The position numbers and the translations under genes were made by a program. From contig OZ252146.1 of the NCBI GenBank assembly GCA_965248735.1, forward strand, positions 2,728,001 to 2,792,000: a DNA stretch of 64,000 nt. The letters are read 5' to 3'. Under the pieces are notes generated by a model. It was given only the letters and a program-made list of their open reading frames with translations. It was not told the origin of the DNA and did not search any database. Numbering within the stretch: position 1 is the first letter of the stretch; every line of letters starts with the position of its first letter. Shown here piece by piece: positions 1 through 9,150 of the stretch. Origin of the DNA: Aldehydirespirator sp965248735 (GTDB lineage: Bacteria; Actinomycetota; Acidimicrobiia; Acidimicrobiales; Aldehydirespiratoraceae).

Positions 1-3
1 GGC

Positions 4-1044
4 TCAGCCGGCCGGTGCCGCGGTCACCTCGTCGAACTTCTGGGCGGCCCGCCCGTCGTCTATGGCGGCCGCGGCCGCCTCCACCGCTTCGGGGAGGTCG
101 TCGGCGATCCCGGCCACCACCAGCCCGGCGGCTGCGTTGAGGACCACGATGTCCCGCTTGGGCCCGGGCTCGCCTGCCAGCACCCCGGCGAGGATCCGGG
201 CGTTGGCCACCGCGTCGCCGCCCCGCAGCTCTGCAGGTGTCGCCGCGGCCAGCCCAACGTCGGTCGCCTCTACCCGGTACTCGGTCACCTTGCCCTCGTT
301 GAGGTCGACGACCAGATTCGGTCCGGTGGTGGTGAACTCGTCGAAGCGGCCGTCGCCGTGCACCACCATCGACCGCACCGAGCCGGTGGCCTGCAGCACC
401 GCGGCCATGGTCGGGGCCAGCGACCGTTCGAGCACGCCGAGGACCTGGCGCTGCACGTGGCCCGGATGGGACAGGGGTCCGAGCAGGTTGAAGACGGTGG
501 ATATGCCAACCTGGGAGCGCACGCCGGCCACATGGCGCATGGCCGGATGGAACGTCTTGGCGAACGCGAATCCCAGACCCGCGGTACGCACCATGTCCGT
601 CACCTGCTGCGGCGACGCGGCGATGGGCACGCCGATCACCTCCAGCAGGTCGAAGCTGCCCGAGGTGGACGAGGCCTTGACGCTGCCGTGCTTGCAGACC
701 GTCGCCCCCGCGCCGGCGGCCACGAAGCAGGCCATCGTCGAGATGTTGAGAGCGTGGGCCTTCCGGCCCGCGGTGCCGCCCGTGCCCACGATGTCGATGA
801 CGCCCGCGGGAAGGCCCAGGGGCGTGGCCGCGTCGCGCATGGCGCCCACCAGCCCCAGGAGTTCCCCCACTGCGGGCCCTTTGAGCCTCAGAGCCACGAT
901 GAACGCGGCCACCTGGGCGTCGGTCGCTTCGCCCGCGAGGATCGCCCCCAGCGCGGCGCGAGCCTCGTTCGCGCTGATGTCCCGGCCGGCCGCGAGCGTG
1001 GCCAGCACGCCGGGCCATCCGCCGTAGGTGTCGAGCGTTGTCAT
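4..1044 (-). CDS. trpD: Anthranilate phosphoribosyltransferase TrpD
   Basis: Transfers phosphoribosyl from PRPP to anthranilate, the second step of tryptophan synthesis, in the cytoplasm. The 346 residues match the family length. Visible landmarks are the PRPP loop region DIVGTGGTAGRKAHALNIST, the KHGSVKASSTSGS segment that replaces the usual KHGNR..SS..GS, the FNLLGPLSHP motif and VHGDGRFDE. The start is supported by a strong Shine-Dalgarno sequence (GGAGGGA) about six bases upstream. No other trp gene is adjacent; a TrpB2-like gene lies 17 kb away. The usual GTGGDG is GTGGTA here, a divergence seen in some homologues, so substrate assignment is slightly less certain than the fold. Confidence 0.93.
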   Translation of the reverse strand: MTTLDTYGGWPGVLATLAAGRDISANEARAALGAILAGEATDAQVAAFIVALRLKGPAVGELLGLVGAMRDAATPLGLPAGVIDIVGTGGTAGRKAHALNISTMACFVAAGAGATVCKHGSVKASSTSGSFDLLEVIGVPIAASPQQVTDMVRTAGLGFAFAKTFHPAMRHVAGVRSQVGISTVFNLLGPLSHPGHVQRQVLGVLERSLAPTMAAVLQATGSVRSMVVHGDGRFDEFTTTGPNLVVDLNEGKVTEYRVEATDVGLAAATPAELRGGDAVANARILAGVLAGEPGPKRDIVVLNAAAGLVVAGIADDLPEAVEAAAAAIDDGRAAQKFDEVTAAPAG

Positions 1045-1048
1045 CGAT

Positions 1049-1066
1049 TCCCTCCGCCCGGAGGGA
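1049..1066 (-). promoter_or_regulatory. Hairpin occluding the trpD Shine-Dalgarno
   Basis: A perfect 7-bp stem (UCCCUCC / GGAGGGA) with a GGGC loop ends about five bases before the trpD start codon. The downstream arm is the Shine-Dalgarno itself, so the fold would hide the ribosome site. The stem is seen directly; a regulatory role is inferred. Confidence 0.45.
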
Positions 1067-1123
1067 CCGCGCCTTCGGGTGTCGCCGTCGCGTCGAGGCT
1101 TCAGGCTAACTAACCTTGAGGGG

Positions 1124-1478
<355 letters not shown>

Positions 1479-1483
1479 CTCCA

Positions 1484-1662
1484 TTCTCATGTCGCAGGGA
1501 GCGCCTGCCCGGGGCTCGACAAGATGGTCGAGGCGTTCAGAAGCCGGCGCCTCGATCACGTCGAGTTCCCCTACGTCTGTCTGGACGCGACCTATCTCAA
1601 AGTGCGCAACAGCGTCTCTCACGTCGCCTCGATGACGATGGTCGTGGCCACCGGCGTCACGA
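1484..1662 (+). pseudogene. IS256-family transposase fragment
   Basis: Translated segment MVEAFRSRRLDHVEFPYV... through VVATGVT aligns without gaps to the middle of the IS256-type transposase at 50.3-51.2 kb, which reads VEAFRSRRLGHIEFPYI. Only about 60 codons of the catalytic core remain; the preceding bases match the ICAGL region in another frame. It begins six bases after the rnpB 3' end and is dead. No gene is visible from here to 1893. Confidence 0.8.
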
Positions 1663-1893
1663 CGGCCTGGTCATGTCCCTGCTCCAAGCCTGACTGCCCG
1701 TAGCGGGTTCCGCTCGCCCCCGGAACCCTTCTCGGCGCAAGAACGCCGCTCACATCGCGAGAACTGCGCAGAATTCGACGAGGTGGCGGCGGCGTCGCGC
1801 CGAGCTGGCGGCCGCCTGGATCGCGCCTGCGCCGGCGGCGGCTCCTAGTTCTCGGCCTCGGGACTGATTGAGCGGCCCGCGGGCGGGACAGAC

Positions 1894-2757
1894 CTAGTTG
1901 AGCTTGAACCACGTTGGCTGGTGGTCCGACCCGACCGCGTCGACGTCGATCCACGCTGACTCGACCCTTGATGCTAGGCCCGGCGTCACGAATCCGTAGT
2001 CGAGCCTCAAACCGACCTCGAATCCTCGACTCTCGTCGTACCAGGTGATTCCCTCGTCGAGGGAGTTGCCGGCCGCAGTCCACGTGTCCACGAGCCGGTC
2101 ACCGGCGAGAGTATGGCCGTAGTAGTAGTCAGCCTCGCCGACGATGAGTGGATACTCGGTTGACGTTGGAGTCAAGTTGAAGTCGCCCATTACTACGAAC
2201 TCGGTTGGCGCAGGGCTCTCGCCGATGCCCATCCATTCGATTCCGGTGACCGACGCCCCATTGAAGGGGACCCCAAACATGAACGGCAGCAGATACTCGA
2301 TCGTCGTTCTCCGTAGCCGGGAGTTGACAGAACCGAGATGGACTGAGTAGCACCGAAGAGGCCCAGACGGAGCATCTATGATTGCTTCGAGCGCGCCACG
2401 CTGTGCGCCGTGGGCATCGATGACCCGTACTCTCGGCAAGAGCAGGTTCCGACACGAGAGGATCGGCCAGCGGGAAAGGACCATATTGCCGAGCTGAAGT
2501 CGACGATGCTCGATTGACCCGTCGGGAGTTCTCGAGCTCGCGTCAAGATCGACGTTGGGTCCGTATACCCAGTGATGCTGAGCGAGCAGCTCGCCTATCC
2601 GGGCTGGTTGATCCTTGTCAGGAGGCGCCTCGACATTGCGTACGACTTCCTGTAGTGCGATCACGTCGGCGCTACGTACCGCGTCGGCGATCCTCTCGAG
2701 GTCGTAGCAACCGTCCTTGCCCTTTGAGTACTGGATGTTGTACGACACGAACCTCAT
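1894..2757 (-). CDS. Endonuclease/exonuclease/phosphatase (EEP) family hydrolase
   Basis: A 287-residue metal-dependent phosphodiesterase/phosphatase of the DNase I-like fold. Motifs in order: RFVSYNIQY at the N terminus (Asn7), ALQEV with the metal-binding Glu37, CYSVHLGS, VVMGDFNLTPTS and the C-terminal SDHQPTWF. The start is fixed by a TGATG junction in which the stop of the upstream ABC ATPase gene overlaps this ATG, implying translational coupling. It is the last gene of the transporter operon, so it may act on a phosphorylated or phosphodiester substrate connected with the imported ligand. Family is clear; DNA versus small-molecule or sphingolipid-type substrate cannot be told. Confidence 0.85.
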   Translation of the reverse strand: MRFVSYNIQYSKGKDGCYDLERIADAVRSADVIALQEVVRNVEAPPDKDQPARIGELLAQHHWVYGPNVDLDASSRTPDGSIEHRRLQLGNMVLSRWPILSCRNLLLPRVRVIDAHGAQRGALEAIIDAPSGPLRCYSVHLGSVNSRLRRTTIEYLLPFMFGVPFNGASVTGIEWMGIGESPAPTEFVVMGDFNLTPTSTEYPLIVGEADYYYGHTLAGDRLVDTWTAAGNSLDEGITWYDESRGFEVGLRLDYGFVTPGLASRVESAWIDVDAVGSDHQPTWFKLN

Positions 2758-3920
2758 CAGGGGTCCGTCGGGAAAGTGGACTGCGCTGGAAGGGTCAGGT
2801 GATGGCTCTGGGCTGTGGGCGACGCGGTGAGGTCGCCGTCGTGACCCGCCAATCCTCCGCGAGGCTCGCCGACGATCGACGAACCTTCCCGATCGGCGAG
2901 ATGACATGCAGCCCAATGGTTGGGGGTGATTGCACGGAGCTCGGGCACCTCAGCACGACAGCGGTCGACAGCCAAGGGGCAGCGGGTCGAGAACACACAA
3001 CCGGGTGGTGGTGCCGCAGGACTCGGAACCTCCCCGACGAGAGAAACACGGGTCCGACTGGCCTCGGCCACGGGATCTGGTATCGGAACTGCCGACAGCA
3101 AGGCCTGCGTGTACGGGTGAAGCGTCGCCTCGAACAGAGTCTCGGTCTGGGCGAGTTCGACGATGTGTCCGAGATACATCACCGCGACTCGGTCGGAGAT
3201 GTGCTCCACCATCGAGAGGTCGTGGGCCACGAACAGGTAGGCGATTCCGAACTCGTCTTGAAGATCGGCGAAGAGGTTGATCGTCTGCGCCTGGATCGAC
3301 ACATCGAGCGCGGAGATGGGCTCGTCGCATACGATCAGGTCGGGGCTGAGGCTGAGCGCCCGGGCGATGTTGATGCGCTGGCGCTGACCACCGGAGAACT
3401 CGTGGGGGTAGCGGGTGCGGTGGGCAGCACGCAGGCCGACCCGGTCGAGAAGCTCAACCACCCGGTCGTTGACCTGTTGCGTTGTCATCTCCGTGTGGAC
3501 CCTCATCGGCTCGCCGATGATGCGGCCGACAGTATGGCGGGGATTGAGCGACGCATACGAGTCCTGGAAGATCATCTGCATCCGCGGTCGGAGCTTGCGC
3601 AGCTCCTTTTCGCCGAGGCTCGTGAGTTCGATGTCGCCCAGCCAGACCTGCCCGGAAGAAGGGCGATGGAGCTGCAGCACAGCCCGTCCGGTGGTGGATT
3701 TGCCGCACCCGCTCTCGCCGACCAGCCCGAGCGTTTCGCCCGCGAAGAGCTCGAAGCTCACACCATCGACCGCCTTGATCGGCTTGTCGCTCGACCCTCC
3801 CGGGAAGTACTTTCGCATGTTCACGACCCGAAGCACGGGCTCAGCAGAGTCCCTCCCCGTGGCCGACGCCGCCGCCTCGGCGACGGGCTGGACCGACTCA
3901 GCCGAGCCGGGCTCAGCCAT
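2757..3920 (-). CDS. Peptide-type ABC transporter ATPase, DppF/OppF subfamily
   Basis: Second ATPase of the importer. Walker A GESGCGKST (about residues 68-76), signature FSGGQRQRINIARAL, Walker B LIVCDEPISALD, switch LFVAHDLSMVEH, and the C-terminal oligopeptide-family extension with GCVFSTRCPLAVDRC, whose cysteines may bind an Fe-S cluster or metal as in DppD/OppD relatives. An in-frame GTG or ATG farther upstream (3971) would add 17 residues, but the ATG at 3920 gives the usual 8-base overlap with the preceding ATPase gene. 387 residues. Couples cytoplasmic ATP hydrolysis to solute uptake. Confidence 0.93.
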   Translation of the reverse strand: MAEPGSAESVQPVAEAAASATGRDSAEPVLRVVNMRKYFPGGSSDKPIKAVDGVSFELFAGETLGLVGESGCGKSTTGRAVLQLHRPSSGQVWLGDIELTSLGEKELRKLRPRMQMIFQDSYASLNPRHTVGRIIGEPMRVHTEMTTQQVNDRVVELLDRVGLRAAHRTRYPHEFSGGQRQRINIARALSLSPDLIVCDEPISALDVSIQAQTINLFADLQDEFGIAYLFVAHDLSMVEHISDRVAVMYLGHIVELAQTETLFEATLHPYTQALLSAVPIPDPVAEASRTRVSLVGEVPSPAAPPPGCVFSTRCPLAVDRCRAEVPELRAITPNHWAACHLADREGSSIVGEPRGGLAGHDGDLTASPTAQSHHLTLPAQSTFPTDP

Positions 3921-4920
3921 GTCGTGGCGCCCCCGCCTCGACGTCGTAGAAACAAGCGACGTGTCGCCCATGGACCGGCTCGATCAGCGCCGGCACCTCG
4001 CTTCTGCATCGGTCGAACACATGGGGGCAGCGAGCCGCGAACGGGCAATGAGTCGGCTCTTCAGTGAGATCGGGCGGCAGACCGGGGATGCTGGTCAACC
4101 GATCGGCTCGGTCGCCCATCTTGGGCAGAGCGTTCAGGAGCCCGATGGTGTACGGGTGTAGTGGCCGCGTGTACAGGCTGACCACATCGGATATCTCTAC
4201 AAGCCGGCCGGCATACATGACCGCTACTCGGTCGGCCAGACCGGCAACGACGCCGAGATCATGGGTGATCCAGATCAGGGCCAGCCCGAGCTCGTCGCGC
4301 AGGTCGTGCATGAGCTCCGCGATCTGGGCCTGTACCGTCACGTCGAGCGCCGTGGTTGGCTCATCGGCGATCACCAGCTGGGGGTCGCACGCCACTGCGA
4401 TGGCGATCATGACGCGCTGTCGCATCCCTCCCGAGAACTGGTGAGGGTAGGCATCGATGCGGCCGGCGGCGTCGGGTATCCCGACCCTCTCCAGCAGATC
4501 GATGGCGCGGTTGCGAGCCTGCCGCCTCGACAGACCGAGATGGGTGCGGATCACGTCGATGAGCTGGGTTGAGATCCGCACTGTTGGATTGAGGGAGCTC
4601 ATGGGGTCCTGGGCAATGAACCCGATCTCGGCCCCTCGAACCCGTCGCAGCCGGCGCTGAGACTCTTGCAGGAGGCTGACGGTTCCGTCCGCTGTCTCGA
4701 GGGTCGCTGTGCCGTTGGATATCCGTGCCGGCGGCTCGGCGAGCAGCCGCAGCAGGGCTAGCATCGTCACAGATTTTCCGCTTCCGCTCTCGCCGACGAT
4801 GGCCAGCGTCTCACCCCTGGCGACGGAGAGCGTCACGCCGTTCACCGCATACACGGTGCCTTCCGGGATGTCGAACCGGACCTCGAGGTTCTTCACGTCG
4901 ATCAGTGCCGGCGCGTTCAC
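3913..4920 (-). CDS. Peptide-type ABC transporter ATPase, DppD/OppD subfamily
   Basis: First ATPase of the importer, 335 residues. Walker A GESGSGKSV (43-51), signature FSGGMRQRVMIA, Walker B LVIADEPTTALDVTVQ, switch IWITHDLGVVAG and C-terminal CPFAARCPHVFDRC. The GTG start at 4920 forms a GTGA overlap with the stop of the upstream permease gene, so the longer open frame to 5031 is not used. It forms a heterodimer with the following ATPase on the cytoplasmic side of the two permeases. Confidence 0.94.
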   Translation of the reverse strand: MNAPALIDVKNLEVRFDIPEGTVYAVNGVTLSVARGETLAIVGESGSGKSVTMLALLRLLAEPPARISNGTATLETADGTVSLLQESQRRLRRVRGAEIGFIAQDPMSSLNPTVRISTQLIDVIRTHLGLSRRQARNRAIDLLERVGIPDAAGRIDAYPHQFSGGMRQRVMIAIAVACDPQLVIADEPTTALDVTVQAQIAELMHDLRDELGLALIWITHDLGVVAGLADRVAVMYAGRLVEISDVVSLYTRPLHPYTIGLLNALPKMGDRADRLTSIPGLPPDLTEEPTHCPFAARCPHVFDRCRSEVPALIEPVHGRHVACFYDVEAGAPRHG

Positions 4921-5876
4921 TGCTTCACCCGTTGAGATCGGGGGTCGAGCACGTCGCGCAACCAATCGCCGAGCAAGTTGAGCCCGAGTCCGGCAAAGAC
5001 GATGGCGAACCCCGGTGCGAGCGAGATCCACGGACGAATCGTCAGCACGCCTCGGCCGGCGTTGATCATGTTGCCCCAGCTCGGCGTGCTGGGCGGCACC
5101 GAAAGACCGAGGAATCCGAGGCCGGCCTCGTAGAGGATCATGGCCGACATCTCGAACGTGGCCAGCGTGGCCAGCGGGCCGACGAGGTTGGGCAACAGGT
5201 GCAGCCGCAGGATCTGGCCCTCCGGTACGCCGACATTTCTCGCTGCCTCGATGAACGTGCTCTCCCGTAGCTTCAAGACCTCACCCCGCGTCACACGGGC
5301 AAACACCGGAATCGACGTGAAGCCGAAGATGAGAATCACGTTGACCAGGCTTCGCCCAACGACGGCAGCGAAGAACACCACGAACAACAGGTAGGGCAGC
5401 GACAGGATCAGATTGATGAAACCGACGATCATGGCGTCGATCTTGCCGCCCCGGTAGCCGGCGATCAGACCGATCGCCATACCCAACGTGATGGCGATTC
5501 CAACGCCACCGAGAGCCACACCGAGCGAGACTCGGGTGCCGAAGATGATTCGGCTGAGAATGTCGCGCCCGAGGGTGTCGGTGCCGATCAGGTAGTCGTT
5601 GGAGCCACCATCGGACCAGAACGGCGGGGTATTGGCATCGCTCAGTGTCTGCTGGAGAGGATCATGAGGAGCGATCCATGGCGCGAACGTCGCGAGGATG
5701 AACAACATGACGAAGACGAAGGCCCCGAACATGCCGCCCTTGGACCGGCGAAGTAGCCGCAGGGCATCGCGAGCCCGGGCCCGGAGCCGCAGATCCTTCT
5801 CGGTGTCGACTTGATGGTTGGTTTCAATCTCGTCAGCAGAGAGATCCGCGCCTCTTGGAGCGGCGTGATCGGTCAT
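4917..5876 (-). CDS. ABC transporter permease, DppC/OppC type
   Basis: Inner-membrane permease of 319 residues. A cytoplasmic N-terminal tail is followed by one membrane segment (GAFVFVMLFILATFAPWIA), the extracytoplasmic loop with DYLIGTDTLGRDILSRIIFG typical of OppC, and then about five membrane segments. The EAA loop that contacts the ATPases reads ESTFIEAARNVGVPEGQI. Four-base ATGA-type overlaps on both sides join it to its operon neighbours. Confidence 0.93.
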   Translation of the reverse strand: MTDHAAPRGADLSADEIETNHQVDTEKDLRLRARARDALRLLRRSKGGMFGAFVFVMLFILATFAPWIAPHDPLQQTLSDANTPPFWSDGGSNDYLIGTDTLGRDILSRIIFGTRVSLGVALGGVGIAITLGMAIGLIAGYRGGKIDAMIVGFINLILSLPYLLFVVFFAAVVGRSLVNVILIFGFTSIPVFARVTRGEVLKLRESTFIEAARNVGVPEGQILRLHLLPNLVGPLATLATFEMSAMILYEAGLGFLGLSVPPSTPSWGNMINAGRGVLTIRPWISLAPGFAIVFAGLGLNLLGDWLRDVLDPRSQRVKQ

Positions 5877-6907
5877 GTGATCCCCTCTCCGTGTGGCTTC
5901 CGTATCGCCGCCGACGCATCGTCCGCAGCTGATCTACGCCGACCGGTCCCCGTCTGTCCCAACGTTCCCACTCTGATCCGCGGGTCGGCGACTGTGTACA
6001 GCACGTCAGCAAGAAGCGAGAAGAGGATGACGATGAGCGCGCCGAAGAACGCAATGCCCTGTACGAGCTGGAAGTCGCGATTGCTCACGGCCTCGGCCAA
6101 CAACCCTCCGGCACCAGGCCACGCAAAAACAGCTTCGATATACAACGATCCACCCAGCAGCGCCCCGATCTGCAGGCTCATTACGCTGATGAGTGGGATA
6201 AGCGCGTTGCGCAATATATAGCGACTGTAGATGACTGGCGCTCTGAGGCCCTTGCTGCGAGCGATGCGCACGTACTCCTCATTGACGATCTCCAGCACCG
6301 ACGATCTCGTGAACCGCAGAAGCTGAGCCATCGGAAACAAGCCGAGAGCAACCGCCGGCAAGATTATCGACTTGTCAGGAATGGTGAGGAACCACATCGA
6401 CGTCGTGCTGCGCCCGAACGACGGCAACCATCCAAGCTCGACGGCGAACACCACGATGAAGACCAACGACAGCCAGAAATTCGGGATCGTCTGGCCGAGC
6501 AGGCCGAACCCGCGCGCCCCACCATCCCAGCGGCTGCCCGCCTTGACGCCGGCCAGAATTCCGAGCGGTACTCCGACCGCGACCGCGAAGGCCATCGCCA
6601 CGACGCCGAGCTCGATCGTCGCCGGCATCCGGTCGAAGATCACTTCTCGTACCGGGATCTTGTAGCGAAGCGAGCTACCGAAGTCAAGGCGGGCCGAATC
6701 GCCCACGAAGTCGACAAACTGCTCAGCAACGGTCCTGTTCAAGCCGTGCGCCTCTCGCGCCGCTTCTCTTTGCTCCTGGGTTGCCTCCCGAGGAACGAGC
6801 AGGTTGGTCGGATCCCCTGACACCCGCAGCATCGAGAAGACGATCACCATCACGCCGAGCACCAGCAGCAGTGACTGACCTATGCGCCCGACCAAGTACT
6901 TGGTCAC
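5873..6907 (-). CDS. ABC transporter permease, DppB/OppB type
   Basis: 344-residue permease with the N-terminal membrane segment found in all DppB proteins (IGQSLLLVLGVMVIVFSML), a periplasmic-side helix-rich loop, and a BPD_transp_1 core. The EAA-type loop is VNEEYVRIARSKGL. Start is GTG with an AGGGAG Shine-Dalgarno. It lies 100 bp after the binding-protein gene, separated from it by a strong stem-loop, and overlaps the next permease gene by four bases. Confidence 0.93.
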   Translation of the reverse strand: MTKYLVGRIGQSLLLVLGVMVIVFSMLRVSGDPTNLLVPREATQEQREAAREAHGLNRTVAEQFVDFVGDSARLDFGSSLRYKIPVREVIFDRMPATIELGVVAMAFAVAVGVPLGILAGVKAGSRWDGGARGFGLLGQTIPNFWLSLVFIVVFAVELGWLPSFGRSTTSMWFLTIPDKSIILPAVALGLFPMAQLLRFTRSSVLEIVNEEYVRIARSKGLRAPVIYSRYILRNALIPLISVMSLQIGALLGGSLYIEAVFAWPGAGGLLAEAVSNRDFQLVQGIAFFGALIVILFSLLADVLYTVADPRIRVGTLGQTGTGRRRSAADDASAAIRKPHGEGIT

Positions 6908-6938
6908 CGACTTCTCCCTCTGCTCGTTCCCCCTCTTT

Positions 6939-6981
6939 CGATTGGTGGGGCCGAGGCGTAGTGCCTCGGCCCCACCAATCG
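6939..6981 (-). terminator. Intercistronic stem-loop between binding protein and permeases
   Basis: Perfect 19-bp inverted repeat (6939-6957 and 6963-6981) with a 5-nt loop, just after the binding-protein stop. No U tract follows; the next bases carry the dppB-like ribosome site. It probably works as an mRNA-stabilising or partial-termination element giving more binding protein than permease, as known for other ABC operons. Confidence 0.7.
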
Positions 6982-7007
6982 ACTATTAGCTCAGTGACCC
7001 GCGTCGA

Positions 7008-8753
7008 TCAGCCAGCCACGGCCAGGTCCCAAAGCCAGTACTCCTCGGCCGAGCGCGGCTTGTAGTTGGAGACTCGATCACTGATTGCTTCGAACGAGAA
7101 CGGCACGTAGAGATAGATGAACGGTGGGTCGTCGTACATCTGCTGCTGCAATTGCCGGTACAGATCCGCACGAGCGTTGTCGTCGGGGGTTCCGAGTATC
7201 TCAAGGAGGAGGCTGTCAACCACGGGGTCGGACCATGATGAGTAGCTCGCAGCTTGGCCGCCCATGGCCCCTTGCAGGCGGTCCCAGCCCTCGGGATTGG
7301 CGTTCGACCAGCTATCACCGAACAGCGGCGGCAACTGCTTGTTCGCCTCCAGATCCCAGTACGCCCCGGAGTCCACGATCTCGAGCGACGCGTTCACTCC
7401 CACCTCGCCGAGCTGGGCCGCGACGGCTTCGCACACCTGCTCGAAGTTGGTGTAGGCACCTGACGGGCAGGCGAATCCGATGTCGAACCCGTCGGGGTAC
7501 CCGGCATCGGCCAACAGCTCCCGCGCCCGATCAGGGTCGTAGGAGTAGGGCGCGAGCGCATCGTTGTAACCGAAGTCGGCGGCCGTCATCAGCCCGGTGG
7601 CTCGGACGCCGTCGCCGTTGAACAGAGCGCCGATGACGCCGTCGACGTCGACCGCATGGTTGAAGGCTTGGCGCACTCTGGGATCTTCGGTTGGTTGACC
7701 CACACCGGAGGTGAGGTTGTTGAACGCGATGTAGTAGACCCGGTTGGTCGGGTACTCGATGGCGTTGACCCCGTCTACGCCCTCTAGCGATGCGGCTTCG
7801 TCGGGGCTGAGGCGGCTCACGATGTCGACCTCGCCCGTCTGGATCGCTGCGGCCCTGGTGGAGGACTCGGTGATGGGCCGGAAGATGAGCCGGTCGAGCG
7901 TGGGGTAGCCCTCGCGCCAGTAGTTCGGGTTCCGGTCCAACACGATGCGATCGCCCTGGACCCACTCGGTCAGCATGAACGGACCGGTGCCTATCGGCTT
8001 TTGGCCGAACCCCGTCAGCCCGACCTCGGAGTAGTACTCGGGAGGAACGAAGAACCATATGGCACCGGTGAGGCCGAGGAACAGTGCATTGGGTTCGGGT
8101 GCGACTAGCTCGACCGTGTATTCGTCGATCTTGTTAACCTCGGACGCTCGTTCGTAGTAGTTGAAGTAAGCGTTCTCCGGCTGCTTTTGCACTTCCCACG
8201 AGAACACGACGGCGTCAGCGTTGAACGGCTCGCCGTTGTGGAACACCACGTCCTCGCGCAGCTTGAACGTGTACGCGAGACCGTCGTCGGACACTGTCCA
8301 CGACTCGGCGAGGGCCGGCTCGAACTCCAGGTCGTCATTGATCCACACCAACGGGTCGAATATCTGGTTCGACACATTGCCCGCGTTGCGTTCGGCTGCG
8401 TTCGCACCATCGAGCGCGTTCGGCTGCGTCGTGAGCGCGATGATCAACTCGCCGCCCCCGGCTGCGGGCTCGTCGGCTGCGGGCTCGTCGGCTGCGGGCT
8501 CGTCGGCTGCGGGCTCGTCGGCTGCGGGCTCGTCGGCTGCGGGCTCGTCGGCTGCGGGCTCGTCGGCTGCGGGCTCGTCGGCTGCGGGCTCGTCGGCTGC
8601 GGGCTCGTCGGCTGCGGGCTCGTCGGCTGCGGGCTCGTCGGCTGCGGGCACGTCGGCACCGCCGCCGTCGTCACCACAGGCCGCCGCGATCAAAGCGAAC
8701 GCACTTAGCAGCAACCACAATGGCCTCATCTTGGATTTGCGTAGATGTGTCAC
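7008..8753 (-). CDS. Lipoprotein solute-binding protein, family 5 (peptide/nickel type)
   Basis: Extracellular ligand receptor feeding the ABC importer encoded downstream. 581 residues: signal peptide with lipobox ending AAAC (Cys near residue 26), an acidic linker made of 12 perfect AADEP repeats, then an SBP_bac_5 domain with EPALAESWTVSDDGL, TFKLREDVVFHNGEPFNADAV and RVRQAFNHAVD. The GTG start at 8753 has an excellent AGGGAGG site seven bases upstream; ATG at 8729 is the alternative. The linker likely spaces the binding domain away from the membrane. Ligand cannot be predicted: peptides, sugars and opines all occur in this family. Confidence 0.93.
   Translation of the reverse strand: MTHLRKSKMRPLWLLLSAFALIAAACGDDGGGADVPAADEPAADEPAADEPAADEPAADEPAADEPAADEPAADEPAADEPAADEPAADEPAADEPAAGGGELIIALTTQPNALDGANAAERNAGNVSNQIFDPLVWINDDLEFEPALAESWTVSDDGLAYTFKLREDVVFHNGEPFNADAVVFSWEVQKQPENAYFNYYERASEVNKIDEYTVELVAPEPNALFLGLTGAIWFFVPPEYYSEVGLTGFGQKPIGTGPFMLTEWVQGDRIVLDRNPNYWREGYPTLDRLIFRPITESSTRAAAIQTGEVDIVSRLSPDEAASLEGVDGVNAIEYPTNRVYYIAFNNLTSGVGQPTEDPRVRQAFNHAVDVDGVIGALFNGDGVRATGLMTAADFGYNDALAPYSYDPDRARELLADAGYPDGFDIGFACPSGAYTNFEQVCEAVAAQLGEVGVNASLEIVDSGAYWDLEANKQLPPLFGDSWSNANPEGWDRLQGAMGGQAASYSSWSDPVVDSLLLEILGTPDDNARADLYRQLQQQMYDDPPFIYLYVPFSFEAISDRVSNYKPRSAEEYWLWDLAVAG
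8461..8640. repeat. 12 perfect copies of a 15-bp in-frame tandem repeat
   Basis: The unit GCTGCGGGCTCGTCG is repeated exactly twelve times and encodes AADEP on the minus strand. Complete identity of all copies implies recent expansion or ongoing length variation. A thirteenth, altered copy follows at 8641. Confidence 0.97.
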
Positions 8754-8861
8754 GGATTTCCTCCCTTAGGCAATTGCTATGCCTATATCTGGCCCCTGTG
8801 CCGGGTTTCCCCTCCAGGCTTGGGTGGCGAGACCGTAACACAAACACAATGGGCACACAAT

Positions 8862-8935
8862 GGGCAGTGTCCCACCGAGTGGTGGGGATTGAGGTAGCCG
8901 GGAGGGTCCACCACTAGGGGGGCCATCGGCGTGAT
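8862..8935 (+). mobile_element. Solo IS256-type element end upstream of the transporter operon
   Basis: About 74 bp beginning GGGCAGTGTCCCACCGAGT matches, with few differences, the reverse complement of the outer end and leader of the IS256-type element at 51202-51278. The homology stops 6-10 bases later and no transposase follows, so it is a solo end. The remainder of 8754-9118 holds two tandem copies of CACAATGGGCA (8843-8864) and no gene; the operon promoter should lie here but I cannot place it with confidence. Confidence 0.75.
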
Positions 8936-9021
8936 CCGAGCCGCTGTTCACCCTCGCCTAGCTGGTGTCTAGCTGGTTCCGTTAGCCCGACAGGCACAAG
9001 AGCAGGCGGCCGGTAGGTCAT

Positions 9022-9150
9022 CCGGTCGGGCGGGTGAGGCTGCCGGGGTCGGTTCGGTGGCTGGGCGCGTGAGGCGGCCGGTGAGTCTTGGTTGGGCGGG
9101 GTGAGGTGGCTGGGCGAGTCAGGCGGTTGGGCGGGTGAGGCGGCCGGTGG
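9022..9150. repeat. Degenerate G-rich tandem repeat
   Basis: Imperfect copies of a unit like GGGCGGGTGAGGCGGCCGGT run through the 3' end of the next gene and the adjoining spacer. Unit length varies and the copies are interrupted, so it is a decaying minisatellite, not a CRISPR array. Confidence 0.5.

Noticed and set aside
1045..1123. Classical trp attenuator upstream of trpD
   Set aside because: No leader peptide with tandem tryptophan codons and no alternative terminator; only a small hairpin at the ribosome site.
8461..8640. CRISPR-like array
   Set aside because: The 15-bp units are contiguous with no spacers and encode AADEP in frame within a lipoprotein.
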